64,000 nt of DNA from G963678255 sp963678255 (GTDB taxonomy: Bacteria > Cloacimonadota > Cloacimonadia > Cloacimonadales > WRIO01). The translations under genes were made by a program, and so were the position numbers. The stretch lies in assembly GCA_963678255.2 (NCBI GenBank), contig CAXXTW010000001.1, positions 806,001 through 870,000 on the forward strand. Direction: 5' to 3'. The notes beneath the pieces were generated by a model. It had not been told where the DNA came from. It saw nothing but the letters and a program-made list of their open reading frames with translations, and did no database searches. This document shows positions 34,554 to 44,264 of this stretch, one piece after another (the first letter of the stretch is position 1; every line of letters begins with the position of its first letter).

Positions 34554-35326
34554 AATTAAAGCATGGTTTATGGATTCAATTGCCTTTATCAATGATCTTT
34601 CTAGCAACTTTGATACTTTATATCGTCTGGAGACAAACTCTTATAAACGATGCTTATCAGAAAATAAAAGCAGTTCCAGTACTCATATATTCTTATGATT
34701 TGAATCAATTAAATGATCTTCAAATATTTCTGAAAAAAGACCCATCAGTTTCTTTAGTGAAAATTGAAACAGCGGATTCATTAAAAGATTTGCTTATAAA
34801 TAACTATAATATTTCTTCAAATGAATTAGTTCAGCAATCAAGAATTCCAAACCTATTAACGGTGTATTTTTCATGTGATAAAAAAATAGAAATTCTTAAT
34901 CTAATCAGTCAAATAAGGCAACAATATTCCAATATTCTCATAGATTACCCAAAAGATGTGTATCAACAATTGTTTACAGAAGTAAAGCAGTTAAAAGAAA
35001 TGACTCTATATGGGTTAATATTGTTGAGTGTATTAATCTTATTTGTCTTTATCTTATTAAGACTAATATTTGAAATTTCCTCAAAAGAATATTGGCGCAT
35101 TTATATTAATGCAGGAGGATCACCATCAAAAAAGCATATATTATTTTGGCTATATAGTTTAACCTTATGGTTTTTCCCCTTGGTTATCGCCTTTGCTTCT
35201 ATCATACTCTGGGCGAATAGCAAGAATATTCATTATAATTTTTATGATGCGTTTCTAACGATACCTATTTTTCTTTCACCTTGTTCTGCTTTTATTACCC
35301 TAATCTTTTCAGGGAGGAAATCATGA
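34550..35326 (+). CDS. ftsX: FtsX-like permease
   Basis: 258 aa. One N-terminal membrane segment (~8-27), an extracytoplasmic domain of ~130 residues (including ALDDLKDL-type NDLQIFLKKDPSVSLVKIE), then three membrane segments (~150-172, ~200-225, ~235-252), the FtsX topology. The external domain is the part that contacts LytM/coiled-coil hydrolases in studied species. Overlaps ftsE and pgsA, four bases each. Confidence 0.82.
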   Translation: MKLKHGLWIQLPLSMIFLATLILYIVWRQTLINDAYQKIKAVPVLIYSYDLNQLNDLQIFLKKDPSVSLVKIETADSLKDLLINNYNISSNELVQQSRIPNLLTVYFSCDKKIEILNLISQIRQQYSNILIDYPKDVYQQLFTEVKQLKEMTLYGLILLSVLILFVFILLRLIFEISSKEYWRIYINAGGSPSKKHILFWLYSLTLWFFPLVIAFASIILWANSKNIHYNFYDAFLTIPIFLSPCSAFITLIFSGRKS

Positions 35327-35886
35327 TGCAATATGTTCCAAATATTCTAACCATTTTAAGATTATTTGCAGTACCAGTATTCGTTTTATGTTATTATTAC
35401 TGGTACAATCCAATGTTGGGACTCATATTATTTGTATTAGCCAGCATCACTGATTATTTTGATGGATGGATTGCTAGAAAATATAATGTCATTTCAAATT
35501 TTGGTAAACTTATGGATCCCTTAGCAGATAAAATCCTAGTATTATCAGCAATGATTATACTGGCTTTACCCCCCATAAATTATATTCATTGGTCTATTGT
35601 AGGCATTATTGCTTTAAGAGAAATTTCTGTTACTATACTTAGAGATTATTATCGGACAAAAAATATTATAATTCCTGCAAATATTTGGGGAAAACTAAAA
35701 ACAGTCTTTCAAATGATTGGCATAATTGCAGCATTGTTACTATATGCTTTAATTCCTTATTTAAGAGATTATGTAACTCAATCGGTCATAGAAAAAATTA
35801 AATTTGGAATAGTTGCCTTCTTTTGGCTTATTGCTTCTATTACAATCTTATCAGGACTGAATTATTTTATTATTAAAAAGAGGTAA
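35323..35886 (+). CDS. pgsA: CDP-diacylglycerol-glycerol-3-phosphate 3-phosphatidyltransferase
   Basis: 187 aa. CDP-alcohol phosphotransferase signature in DYFDGWIARKYNVISNFGKLMDPLADK (DG-AR-8-G-D-D pattern). Four or more membrane segments. First committed step of phosphatidylglycerol synthesis. ATGATG at 35323/35326 follows GGGAGG; the frame runs 14 codons further upstream inside ftsX without a better start. Confidence 0.93.
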   Translation: MMQYVPNILTILRLFAVPVFVLCYYYWYNPMLGLILFVLASITDYFDGWIARKYNVISNFGKLMDPLADKILVLSAMIILALPPINYIHWSIVGIIALREISVTILRDYYRTKNIIIPANIWGKLKTVFQMIGIIAALLLYALIPYLRDYVTQSVIEKIKFGIVAFFWLIASITILSGLNYFIIKKR

Positions 35887-35889
35887 AGC

Positions 35890-36969
35890 ATGAACAGGAT
35901 ATTAAAACTTATCATAATAATCATGATCTTTTTAACACTGATTACTTGTGAAAAATCCACAACCACAGGAAAGAAGGGAATTGAACAATCTTTTGCTGAA
36001 AATCAGTTTGACTCTTCAAAACCATTGTCATGGGGACATATGCAGGATATTTATACTTTTGCAGATGGAAAATATTGGAAAGAAACTGAAAATATTTTAA
36101 AAAATACATTAGAAAGAAAATTCTTTACTGTAGAAAATGAACAACTCTTTACTCTTAAAAATAGTAATATTCTTCAATTTGAAAATTATTACCGTTTTAA
36201 AAATATTTTATTTTTGTGTGATACCAGTTCAAATGATCCTGTGTCGGAATATGTAAAAAAAATGATGAACAAAAAAATGAGAGATTATGTTGTAAAAAAC
36301 AAAGCCGGAATATTTGTAAAATACAATCTTTGGGCAAATGATCAATTTATTGTGTTCATCATCGGTGATTCTCCAATACACTTACAAAATTATACATATA
36401 TGAAGTCTAATATTCTTTACTATTTTTTCAAAGAGAAGTTAGCTAATCGCTTTGCTTTTCAAAATAATAAATCAAAACCAATAGATTACAAGATTTTTAA
36501 TAACTATCCATTCACCCTGAACATACCTCAGAGCTATAGAGTTTTTAAAAATGATGCTCAAGGTAGATTCATTTCATTTCTCTGGAGATCTAAACAAAAT
36601 GAAGAAAAAAATCCAGACAAGTATATTTCTGTTTATTATGAAAAATCTGAAACGAATCCGATTACCAAAGAATGGGTTATCAATACAAGAAATAAAGTTT
36701 TTGGTAATTATTATCAAGGGGATATGATCAAAAATTCAGATATTCAACATGCATATTATAAAACAAATAACCGTAAAACATGGATTATGTCAGGAAAATG
36801 GCAAAATGAGAAGCTTTTTATGGGTGGTACTTTTCAAAGTTTTATATTTTATGATGAAAAGAATAAGACAGTATATTTTTTAGATACTTCAGTATATTTT
36901 CCTGCAGGTTATAAACTCAAATATTTATTGGAATTAGAAGGTTTAGCAAAAACATTTACATATAAATAG
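35890..36969 (+). CDS. DUF4837 lipoprotein
   Basis: 359 aa. Lipoprotein signal with LITC lipobox (Cys near residue 20). The mature part has SWGHMQDIYTFADGKYWKETENILKNTL, a long middle segment, and NYPFTLNIPQSYRVFKNDAQGRFISFLWRSKQ...DKYISVYYEK, the arrangement of DUF4837 proteins (PF16125) known mainly from Bacteroidetes. Function unknown. It sits between pgsA and htrA in the same operon. Confidence 0.75.
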   Translation: MNRILKLIIIIMIFLTLITCEKSTTTGKKGIEQSFAENQFDSSKPLSWGHMQDIYTFADGKYWKETENILKNTLERKFFTVENEQLFTLKNSNILQFENYYRFKNILFLCDTSSNDPVSEYVKKMMNKKMRDYVVKNKAGIFVKYNLWANDQFIVFIIGDSPIHLQNYTYMKSNILYYFFKEKLANRFAFQNNKSKPIDYKIFNNYPFTLNIPQSYRVFKNDAQGRFISFLWRSKQNEEKNPDKYISVYYEKSETNPITKEWVINTRNKVFGNYYQGDMIKNSDIQHAYYKTNNRKTWIMSGKWQNEKLFMGGTFQSFIFYDEKNKTVYFLDTSVYFPAGYKLKYLLELEGLAKTFTYK

Positions 36970-36977
36970 GAGGAACC

Positions 36978-38147
36978 ATGCGCCGATCAGGCATAATATC
37001 ACTTTTTATTATTTCTATTTGCATTAATGCTATCATGATTTATTTCTATCATATTAATTATCAAAAAAATAATGCTCTTCATGCTCTCAATACAAAAGAT
37101 CCCTTCAGATCTGTATCTGATAATCGGGAAATTCAGAACGACGAACTAACAAAAAACAGAAGAAATTCCATTACAAATGCTGTGAATATTATTGAACAAA
37201 CAGTAGTCAGTGTTAATGTTTTAAAAACACAGACCTATAAAAGAAACCCCTTTTTAGATGATTTTTTTTCAGACTTTTTTGGTGGTTCTCAACAAAGACA
37301 AGTACAAAGTATAGGTTCAGGAGTAGTTTTTACAGAAGAAGGTTTCATCTTAACGAACGCGCATGTTGTTGAAGGAGCTACTAAAATAAAAGTAGTTTTT
37401 AACAATGGAAAAGAAATGGATGCTCGATTGGTTGGAATTGATAGTGTCCATGATATTGCCATCATTAAGTGTAATGGGAAAGATTTTTCTTATGCAAAAC
37501 TGGGTACTTCTTCGGATTTAATAATAGGAGAATGGGTGATAGCAGTAGGTAATCCTTATGGATTTCTAATGAAGGATAGTAAACCGAGTGTATCAGTCGG
37601 TGTGATTTCAGCAATTAATCGGAATTTTATGCAAAAACAAGATAATAAAGTTTATAAAGGAATGATTCAAACAGATGCAGCGATTAATCCTGGCAATAGT
37701 GGCGGACCTTTAGTAAATATTAATGGAGAAGTTATTGGTTTAAATTCATTCATCCTTTCTGATACAGGTGGTAGCATTGGTATTGGTTTTGCCATACCAA
37801 TTGATCGGGTAAAAAAGATTTCTGAAGAACTGATTCAATTTGGTCGAATAAAAGAAGCTTACTTTGGTTTTAAAATTCAGGATCTAACTCCTATGATTGC
37901 TTCCTATCTTAACCTTGATAATCTAAATGGTGTTATTGTCAGTGCCATTGATAATAAAGGACCTGCTGGTAAAGCTGGATTAACCAAGGGAGATATTATC
38001 ATAGAAATTAATAGTAATAGTGTTAAAAACTCAGGAGATGCAGAATTAGCAGTCTCAGATATTTCACCAGGAGAACAGATAAAAATGAAAATTATCAGAG
38101 GATCAAAGCAATATTTTCTTGAAGTAAAAGCAGGAGAATATCGTTAA
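36978..38147 (+). CDS. HtrA/DegP-type serine protease with one PDZ domain
   Basis: 389 aa. Signal anchor at the N-terminus (SLFIISICINAIMIYFY), chymotrypsin-like protease with TNAHVVEG (H129), VHDIAIIK (D159) and NPGNSGGPL (S241), then one PDZ domain (GLTKGDIIIEINSNSVKNSGD). Only one PDZ, so DegS/HtrA-like in layout. Periplasmic quality control or signalling protease. GGAGG precedes the ATG. Confidence 0.93.
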   Translation: MRRSGIISLFIISICINAIMIYFYHINYQKNNALHALNTKDPFRSVSDNREIQNDELTKNRRNSITNAVNIIEQTVVSVNVLKTQTYKRNPFLDDFFSDFFGGSQQRQVQSIGSGVVFTEEGFILTNAHVVEGATKIKVVFNNGKEMDARLVGIDSVHDIAIIKCNGKDFSYAKLGTSSDLIIGEWVIAVGNPYGFLMKDSKPSVSVGVISAINRNFMQKQDNKVYKGMIQTDAAINPGNSGGPLVNINGEVIGLNSFILSDTGGSIGIGFAIPIDRVKKISEELIQFGRIKEAYFGFKIQDLTPMIASYLNLDNLNGVIVSAIDNKGPAGKAGLTKGDIIIEINSNSVKNSGDAELAVSDISPGEQIKMKIIRGSKQYFLEVKAGEYR

Positions 38148-38992
38148 TGAGAGAAATAGACGTTTCATTCATTACACAAACAGTTAAACAATTGTTTATT
38201 GATGCTAATTACTCTCTTAATCTTGATATCTGCCAAGCATTGAAAACTGCAAAGAATAATGAAGAAAGTGAAATATCAAAGGATATTCTAAATACTTTGA
38301 TCTTAAATTATAAAGAAGCCAAAAAAGGCGTTTTCCCTTTATGTCAAGATACAGGTCTTTCTGTCATTTTTATTGAATCAGGTCAGGACATTCATTTTAT
38401 AAACGGCTCATTAAATGATGCTATAAACGAGGGAGTTCGTCAGGCATACTCCGAGTCTTTCCTGAGAAAATCTATCGTAAGCGATCCGTTATTTGATCGC
38501 ACAAACACAAGAGACAATACGCCTGCAATAGTTCATCACACGATTGTTTCTGGTGAATCGATATCTCTCACAGTTTTACCCAAAGGGGGTGGTTCAGAGA
38601 ACATGAGTCAGATTAAAATGCTTAAACCAAATGATGGAGAGGAAGGCTTAATCAGTTTTGTAAAAGAAACCATTCTCTCAGCAGGAACAAATCCCTGCCC
38701 TCCGATAATTATAGGTATTGGTATTGGAGGTAACTTTGAAACTTCAGCACTTCTGGCGAAAAAGAGTTTACTCAGATCAATAAATGAACATAACCCTGAT
38801 AATAAGCTTGATGAACTTGAAAAAAGAATTCTTCATGAAGTCAATCAATTGAATATTGGCCCTATGGGATTTGGCGGTAAAACAACAGCTTTAGCAGTTC
38901 ACATTCTTACAGCACCTTGCCATATTGCTTCTTTACCTGTTGCAATCAATATTGAATGCCATGCGCATAGATATAAAAAGGTATTCCTATGA
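38147..38992 (+). CDS. Fumarate hydratase class I (tartrate dehydratase type), alpha subunit
   Basis: 281 aa. The N-terminal half of the iron-sulfur fumarase: FPLCQDTGLSVIFIE (cluster Cys), SLTVLPKGGGSENMS, and IGPMGFGGKTTALAVHI...HRYK at the end with a Cys-containing segment (ILTAPCHIASLP). Interconverts fumarate and malate. Two separate subunits, as in many anaerobes. Overlaps the beta-subunit gene by four bases. Confidence 0.93.
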   Translation: MREIDVSFITQTVKQLFIDANYSLNLDICQALKTAKNNEESEISKDILNTLILNYKEAKKGVFPLCQDTGLSVIFIESGQDIHFINGSLNDAINEGVRQAYSESFLRKSIVSDPLFDRTNTRDNTPAIVHHTIVSGESISLTVLPKGGGSENMSQIKMLKPNDGEEGLISFVKETILSAGTNPCPPIIIGIGIGGNFETSALLAKKSLLRSINEHNPDNKLDELEKRILHEVNQLNIGPMGFGGKTTALAVHILTAPCHIASLPVAINIECHAHRYKKVFL

Positions 38993-39492
38993 AAACTCAT
39001 CATTTGACGACTCCAATTACTTCTGATGATATAAAAAAACTCTCTATAGGTGATAAAGTGCTAATTTCCGGAACGATTTATACAGCTAGAGATGCCGCTC
39101 ATAAAAGATTATATGAATCAATAACAAACAATAAAATTCTTCCATTAAGTTTATACAATCAGATTATTTATTATTGTGGCCCTACTCCTGCAAAACCATC
39201 TCATCCTATTGGTTCTGCAGGCCCAACGACTTCTGGTAGAATGGATAAATTTACATCTGTTTTACTAAATCAGGGAATTATCGGCATGATTGGTAAAGGA
39301 GATCGTTCTGAGTCTATTATTAACGAGATAAAGAATCACGGAGCGATTTATTTAACTGCTGTAGGCGGTGCAGGAGCTTTTTATGCAAAATCAATTATTT
39401 CAAGTGAATGCATTGCTTATCCAGACCTAGGAGCAGAAGCGATATATAAGCTTGAAGTACTTGACTTTGTATGTTATGTTTCAATCAAATAA
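38989..39492 (+). CDS. Fumarate hydratase class I, beta subunit
   Basis: 167 aa. The C-terminal half: LTTPITSDDIKKLSIGDKVLISGTIYTARDAAHKRL, IYYCGPTPAKPSHPIGSAGPTTSGRMDKF, GMIGKGDRS and YLTAVGGAGAFYAKSI. These carry the substrate-binding Arg/His and the catalytic GPTT region. Last gene of the 14-gene run; convergent with the hybrid kinase. Confidence 0.93.
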   Translation: MKTHHLTTPITSDDIKKLSIGDKVLISGTIYTARDAAHKRLYESITNNKILPLSLYNQIIYYCGPTPAKPSHPIGSAGPTTSGRMDKFTSVLLNQGIIGMIGKGDRSESIINEIKNHGAIYLTAVGGAGAFYAKSIISSECIAYPDLGAEAIYKLEVLDFVCYVSIK

Positions 39493-39523
39493 TCTAAAAT
39501 TCTAGAAAACAGTTTTAATTACT

Positions 39524-42463
39524 TTAAAATCTTAGAATTCTCTGCAAATCATCCATTCTATATGGTTTATTGATATAATCATATAATCCTTGCTTTTGAA
39601 GCTCTTCAATTTCTGTTTCTTGAATAAAGCCACTGGCAATGACTACATTTAACTCAGGATTAATCGTTCTTATTTCTTTAAACAGTTGAATTCCATCCAT
39701 TTTAGGCATCATACGATCAAGTATTGCCAAATCGATATGAGGATTTAGGTTTAACAGATTCAATGCTTCTTTACCACTACTGGCGATAATAACTTCATTT
39801 CCTAACTCCTGTAATAACTCTTTAGCGACTTCAAGAACAAACTCTTCATCATCAACGATAAGAATAGTATGTTTATTAATGGGTTTATTTGTTGCTTCAG
39901 GAACAGTGTGGATAATGGCTGTCTGAGAGTATGGTAAATAAATTGTAAACGATGTACCTTTATTCATTTCAGAATCAACAATAATATTTCCTTTAAATTC
40001 AGCAATTATAGATCGAGTGGTAGATAAACCTAGACCTGTGCCTTTCCCTTTTTCTTTGGTAGTGAAGAAAGGCTCAAAGATTTTATTTAAGATTTCTTTA
40101 GGGATTCCTGTTCCAGTATCAGAAATTTTCAATTTAATATATGATCTTTTTTCAGCTTCAGCCCAGTCTTCAATAATTTCTTGTCGATTGTCTATCAATT
40201 CACTGGTGATTACAAGAGTGCCTCCTTTTGGCATGGCATCTCTAGCATTAACACAAAGATTTAGAATACATTGTTGAATCTTTACGGGGTCTCCATCAAA
40301 TTGAAGAGGTTTTTTTACTAATGTGGTAATGATATCAATATTCTTTTCAAAAGTATAACTGGCAATTTCGATTATTTCATTTAGAATTTCGTTCAAATCA
40401 AAGCTATAGCGATCATTATCTTCCTTTCTGGTAAAGCCAAGTAATCGTTGAGCAAGACGAGTCCCGCGGTCAGCTGAACTTTTTATAATTCTGGCAAAAT
40501 TCAAAACAGGAGAATCATCTCCTAATTTTAATAGTAACATATCAGAAGCACCAATTATTCCTGCAAGAATATTTTTAAAATCATGGGCAATACCACTAGC
40601 TAAAGCACCGACAGATTCTAACTTTTGCGTTTGCAATAATTGTTTATTCAACTCGATTTTCTCAGTGACATCTGTAGCTGTAACCATTATAGAAGATTGG
40701 TTATCCCAAGAAATGGAGCTTAAAGAAAAACTCATTACTATTGTTTCATTCGTAGATGTTTTTAAAGATATTTCAAAATCTTCACATTTTCCTTCTAACA
40801 AATAGGAAGTAAGTTGTGAAGCAAAGATTGACTTATCTTTTAAATTTATGAAATTTACAATATCAGAATTGTTAATTGTTTCAGAATCATATTTTAAAAG
40901 TTCCATAAATCGATTGTTACAAAAGGCTATTCGCTTTTCTTGTAGAATGATTATTGATAATGCAGATTGGTTAATTAATGAATAATACTTTCTTTCTGAT
41001 TCTGCAAGTTTATTGATTAATATTGAATTATCTAAAACTGACGCTGCCTGAACAGATAACGTTTCAAGTATTTTTAAATCATCTTCTGTAAAGGGGGCAT
41101 TACCAATTCGAGAAAAAGTGATAACTCCTAATAGTTTGTTTTTGCTGATAAGAGGATGAGATATTAAACATTCATCAACATCAGTTGTTCCAGGAATACT
41201 TGATGGAATTGGGCTATTAAGCGCATTGTTAATAATCATTCCTTTTTGAGTTTTTGCCACAAGACCAGTTAAACCCTGTCCAACTTGTAAACGGATTTGA
41301 TCTAGTTTATTAACTAGCGAAGGATTATTTGTATAAAAAGGAGCTAATAAGTCATCTTTCACTAAAAATAAAGTACCATGATCATAATCAAATAATTGTC
41401 TGGTTTCTTCAATAATTGTTTGAATAACAATTTTTGGATCAGAAGAAGTGGTTATCAATTGAGCAATTTTGGTATAAGTTCTTGTTTTATTTAGTTCTCT
41501 GGCGAGTTGAACATTCTTTTGTTTAATTTCAGATAAGTCATTCATAATAAATAGAAGTTTTTGTAATTGATCATTGACACCATAATATGGAACAAGAGTA
41601 ATATATACCGTTCTTACCATATTATTTTTACAATAAATGTTCAATTCTTCTTCTGATTTGGAGAGTATATTAAAAATAATATCAATTCCTGAGAAATCAG
41701 GTATTATCTTTGATATGTTCTTTCCAATTAATTCGTCTGAATTTAAATATAACAATTGATCAATAGATTCAGATACAGATTCAATAATCCCTTTCTCATC
41801 AGTTAAGATTAATAATGAATGTGGACTGCTATTTACTAAATCCTGAAATAAATTTAGTTCCTTCTTGATTTGTTTATCAAAGTCAGTTTGAGATTTTTTA
41901 AATTTAACTATAGACTTCACTAAAAAATTTGACATTACAAAAAATGATAAAATAAATATAAAGAACATAAATTGGATTTTGTAAGACATATAAATATATT
42001 CTGATAAACTTAGGATAAGAATAATAGAAAAATCATTATTTTTTATTTTTGTTTTCTTAATAAAAACCTGATAATAAGAATCATCCTGTTTGTAAGTGTA
42101 ATTCAAATAAGTTGTGGGAGAAAAAATTTGTTTCTGATTTTCATCGATGAATCTGTTTGCATTGATTAATAAGGCTGTTTTATTAAAATGTGCAATAATC
42201 TGATTTTGATCATTAAGAAGTAAAATGGATGTCTTGGACAACTCATCCAATTGAATCTGTTTTTCAATATTTTCATAGTTATAATCTGAAGAAACTAATT
42301 CTAACTTCTTTTCTATAGTGTGCATATATGTATAATAAACAGGTTGTATTGTATAAATATAATTTTTAAAGGCACTTTCCTTAATTAACTGAGACAAAAA
42401 GTAAGAGAATACTATAGCAGTAATTGTTAATAAAGCTCTTATATAAATTTTTTTTGATAACAC
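39524..42463 (-). CDS. Membrane hybrid histidine kinase (PAS-GAF-PAS-HisKA-HATPase-REC)
   Basis: 979 aa. Two membrane segments (~8-26 and ~162-186) with ~135 residues outside; then PAS (~205-325), GAF (~335-485), PAS (~490-610), H-box SGIAHDFKNILAGIIGAS, N-box QCILNLCVNARDAMP, G-boxes KISDTGTGIP and GKGTGLGLSTT, and a C-terminal receiver with VDDEEFVLEV, LAILDRMMPKMDG (phospho-Asp) and INKPYRMDDL. The receiver has no output domain, so phosphate must be passed on. Last gene of the trio with the PAS receptor and peptide-binding protein. Confidence 0.92.
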   Translation of the reverse strand: MLSKKIYIRALLTITAIVFSYFLSQLIKESAFKNYIYTIQPVYYTYMHTIEKKLELVSSDYNYENIEKQIQLDELSKTSILLLNDQNQIIAHFNKTALLINANRFIDENQKQIFSPTTYLNYTYKQDDSYYQVFIKKTKIKNNDFSIILILSLSEYIYMSYKIQFMFFIFILSFFVMSNFLVKSIVKFKKSQTDFDKQIKKELNLFQDLVNSSPHSLLILTDEKGIIESVSESIDQLLYLNSDELIGKNISKIIPDFSGIDIIFNILSKSEEELNIYCKNNMVRTVYITLVPYYGVNDQLQKLLFIMNDLSEIKQKNVQLARELNKTRTYTKIAQLITTSSDPKIVIQTIIEETRQLFDYDHGTLFLVKDDLLAPFYTNNPSLVNKLDQIRLQVGQGLTGLVAKTQKGMIINNALNSPIPSSIPGTTDVDECLISHPLISKNKLLGVITFSRIGNAPFTEDDLKILETLSVQAASVLDNSILINKLAESERKYYSLINQSALSIIILQEKRIAFCNNRFMELLKYDSETINNSDIVNFINLKDKSIFASQLTSYLLEGKCEDFEISLKTSTNETIVMSFSLSSISWDNQSSIMVTATDVTEKIELNKQLLQTQKLESVGALASGIAHDFKNILAGIIGASDMLLLKLGDDSPVLNFARIIKSSADRGTRLAQRLLGFTRKEDNDRYSFDLNEILNEIIEIASYTFEKNIDIITTLVKKPLQFDGDPVKIQQCILNLCVNARDAMPKGGTLVITSELIDNRQEIIEDWAEAEKRSYIKLKISDTGTGIPKEILNKIFEPFFTTKEKGKGTGLGLSTTRSIIAEFKGNIIVDSEMNKGTSFTIYLPYSQTAIIHTVPEATNKPINKHTILIVDDEEFVLEVAKELLQELGNEVIIASSGKEALNLLNLNPHIDLAILDRMMPKMDGIQLFKEIRTINPELNVVIASGFIQETEIEELQKQGLYDYINKPYRMDDLQRILRF

Positions 42464-42473
42464 AATTACTCCA

Positions 42474-44264
42474 TCACTTCAAAATACAAACATATAAGTT
42501 TGTTGTGTTAGATGTTGTTGCTATTCGATGCACTGAAAATTCATATCTGTTTTTTCCATGAGATATAATAAAAGAATCAAAAAATTCTTGATTCTTTTTT
42601 TCAACAACCTGATATATAGATTGATAATAATTACTAAACCAATCAATAGGATTATGGGTAATAGCATTAAAAGAAGGTGATACATAAATTACTTTATTTT
42701 GAAGATTCGTAATAAAAAAGAAACCTTTAACATCATTTAGAATAAATTGATGAAAACTCTCTTCTTTTCTAAACAAAGTAATATCAATAAAAAAGAGCTG
42801 ATGATATATATCTTCATCGATAGAATATGTTGTGTTCATCACATAAAACCATTTGTTCATCTTTGGTTCAAACACTTCTATTTGAAAATCAGAGCTTAAA
42901 TCAGCTTGGTTAATTACATTATAAAAATCTAAATCATTGATTGTATTTTTTATGTTGAAAGATACTAGATCTTTTTTGGGTTTTTGGATAAAATTAATCA
43001 TTTCTTGATTTAGATCTACTACTTTGAAATCATTGTCATAAAGAATTGACGGTATTGCAGATAAGTCCATTATAGTTGATCTTAGTTTTTGTAATGATTG
43101 TTTCTCGTTAGACATAGTTTCTAAATCACTTAAATCAGTAACAGCGCTATAATATCCAATAATTTCCTGGTGGTTATTATGAGTTGCTGACACAGAAATT
43201 AATATCTGTTTTTTTACTTCTTTTTTATTGGTAAAACTTAATCGATAAGAGGTGGTCGGTTTTAAATGTCGAAATTGATGTTCCAATTCATATTTTCTTA
43301 AGGAATCATTGTCTGTTAGTAATTCTTTAAATCTTCTTCCCAATATCTCGGAATCACTTTCTAAACCTAAAATTATTTCCATTTTTTTGTTGCAGTAAAA
43401 GATATAACCTTCTGTGTCCTCTAACATAATACCGTCATTGGTTTGGTTGATTAGCAGATTAAACTTTTGATTTAAATCTAAAAACTTATCTTCTAATTCT
43501 TTTCTTTGGGCAACTAGATAGGTAACCTTATTTTCCAATTGATTAAATGGGTATGAAAAGCGCAGATTCCCTGGTTTCCCTTGATCTCTGAATATATGGT
43601 ACGAGATATAATTGGTTATCTGGTTTAAATATAATATTAAATAATTAGCCGATAAATAATTACTCAAAAGCATAAATAAAATTAAAACTATGATCATAAT
43701 CACAGGCATATAAAATGGAAATACCTTTTTCATGATGAATGAATAATCAAATATATATATAATGCTATTAATTCTATATCCCTGATTATTAATCAAAGGA
43801 CTGACAACGATTAAGTAATAATTTCCATCTTGCTCTAAATTATAGGACTTGATTTCAATACTATTATACTCTGATTTAATTAAATATAGTATCTGGTCTG
43901 TTGTATAATACATCTTGGAAAACTGTGGCGTGTTGTCATTATATCTGTAGATAATATCTTGATTCATATTTATGATAAATAAATCCACAAAATGATGTTC
44001 TCTTAAACTATTGTCTATATTTAATAAATTGGTAAAATAATCAAAATTAATGTAAGAATTATTTGATAAATTGGTTTGATTTTTAAAAAATAAAAAATTA
44101 AAATTCTGGTTTTTTTCATGTACTAATACTTTTACTGATCTTTGCCAATGATTTATGAACTGTTTTTGTAATAAGAAAAAGAAAAAGATCGTGGTAAAGA
44201 TAATTAACACGGAGTTTACAACTAATAAAAAACGATAGATTGCTTTCGGTTTAAAATGTATCAT
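42474..44264 (-). CDS. Membrane PAS-domain receptor lacking a kinase
   Basis: 596 aa. Membrane segments at ~9-29 and ~183-208 enclose a Cache-like outside domain (INFDYFTNLLNIDNSLREHHFVDLFI, RYNDNTPQF). Inside are at least three PAS-like modules: NQTNDGIMLEDTEGYIFYCN (~270), PSILYDNDFKVVDLNQEM (~400) and FFITNLQNKVIYVSPSF (~515). There is no HisKA, HATPase, GGDEF or other output domain before the stop. Overlaps the binding-protein gene by four bases and precedes the hybrid kinase by 10 bp, so it probably works with that kinase. Confidence 0.8.
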   Translation of the reverse strand: MIHFKPKAIYRFLLVVNSVLIIFTTIFFFFLLQKQFINHWQRSVKVLVHEKNQNFNFLFFKNQTNLSNNSYINFDYFTNLLNIDNSLREHHFVDLFIINMNQDIIYRYNDNTPQFSKMYYTTDQILYLIKSEYNSIEIKSYNLEQDGNYYLIVVSPLINNQGYRINSIIYIFDYSFIMKKVFPFYMPVIMIIVLILFMLLSNYLSANYLILYLNQITNYISYHIFRDQGKPGNLRFSYPFNQLENKVTYLVAQRKELEDKFLDLNQKFNLLINQTNDGIMLEDTEGYIFYCNKKMEIILGLESDSEILGRRFKELLTDNDSLRKYELEHQFRHLKPTTSYRLSFTNKKEVKKQILISVSATHNNHQEIIGYYSAVTDLSDLETMSNEKQSLQKLRSTIMDLSAIPSILYDNDFKVVDLNQEMINFIQKPKKDLVSFNIKNTINDLDFYNVINQADLSSDFQIEVFEPKMNKWFYVMNTTYSIDEDIYHQLFFIDITLFRKEESFHQFILNDVKGFFFITNLQNKVIYVSPSFNAITHNPIDWFSNYYQSIYQVVEKKNQEFFDSFIISHGKNRYEFSVHRIATTSNTTNLYVCILK

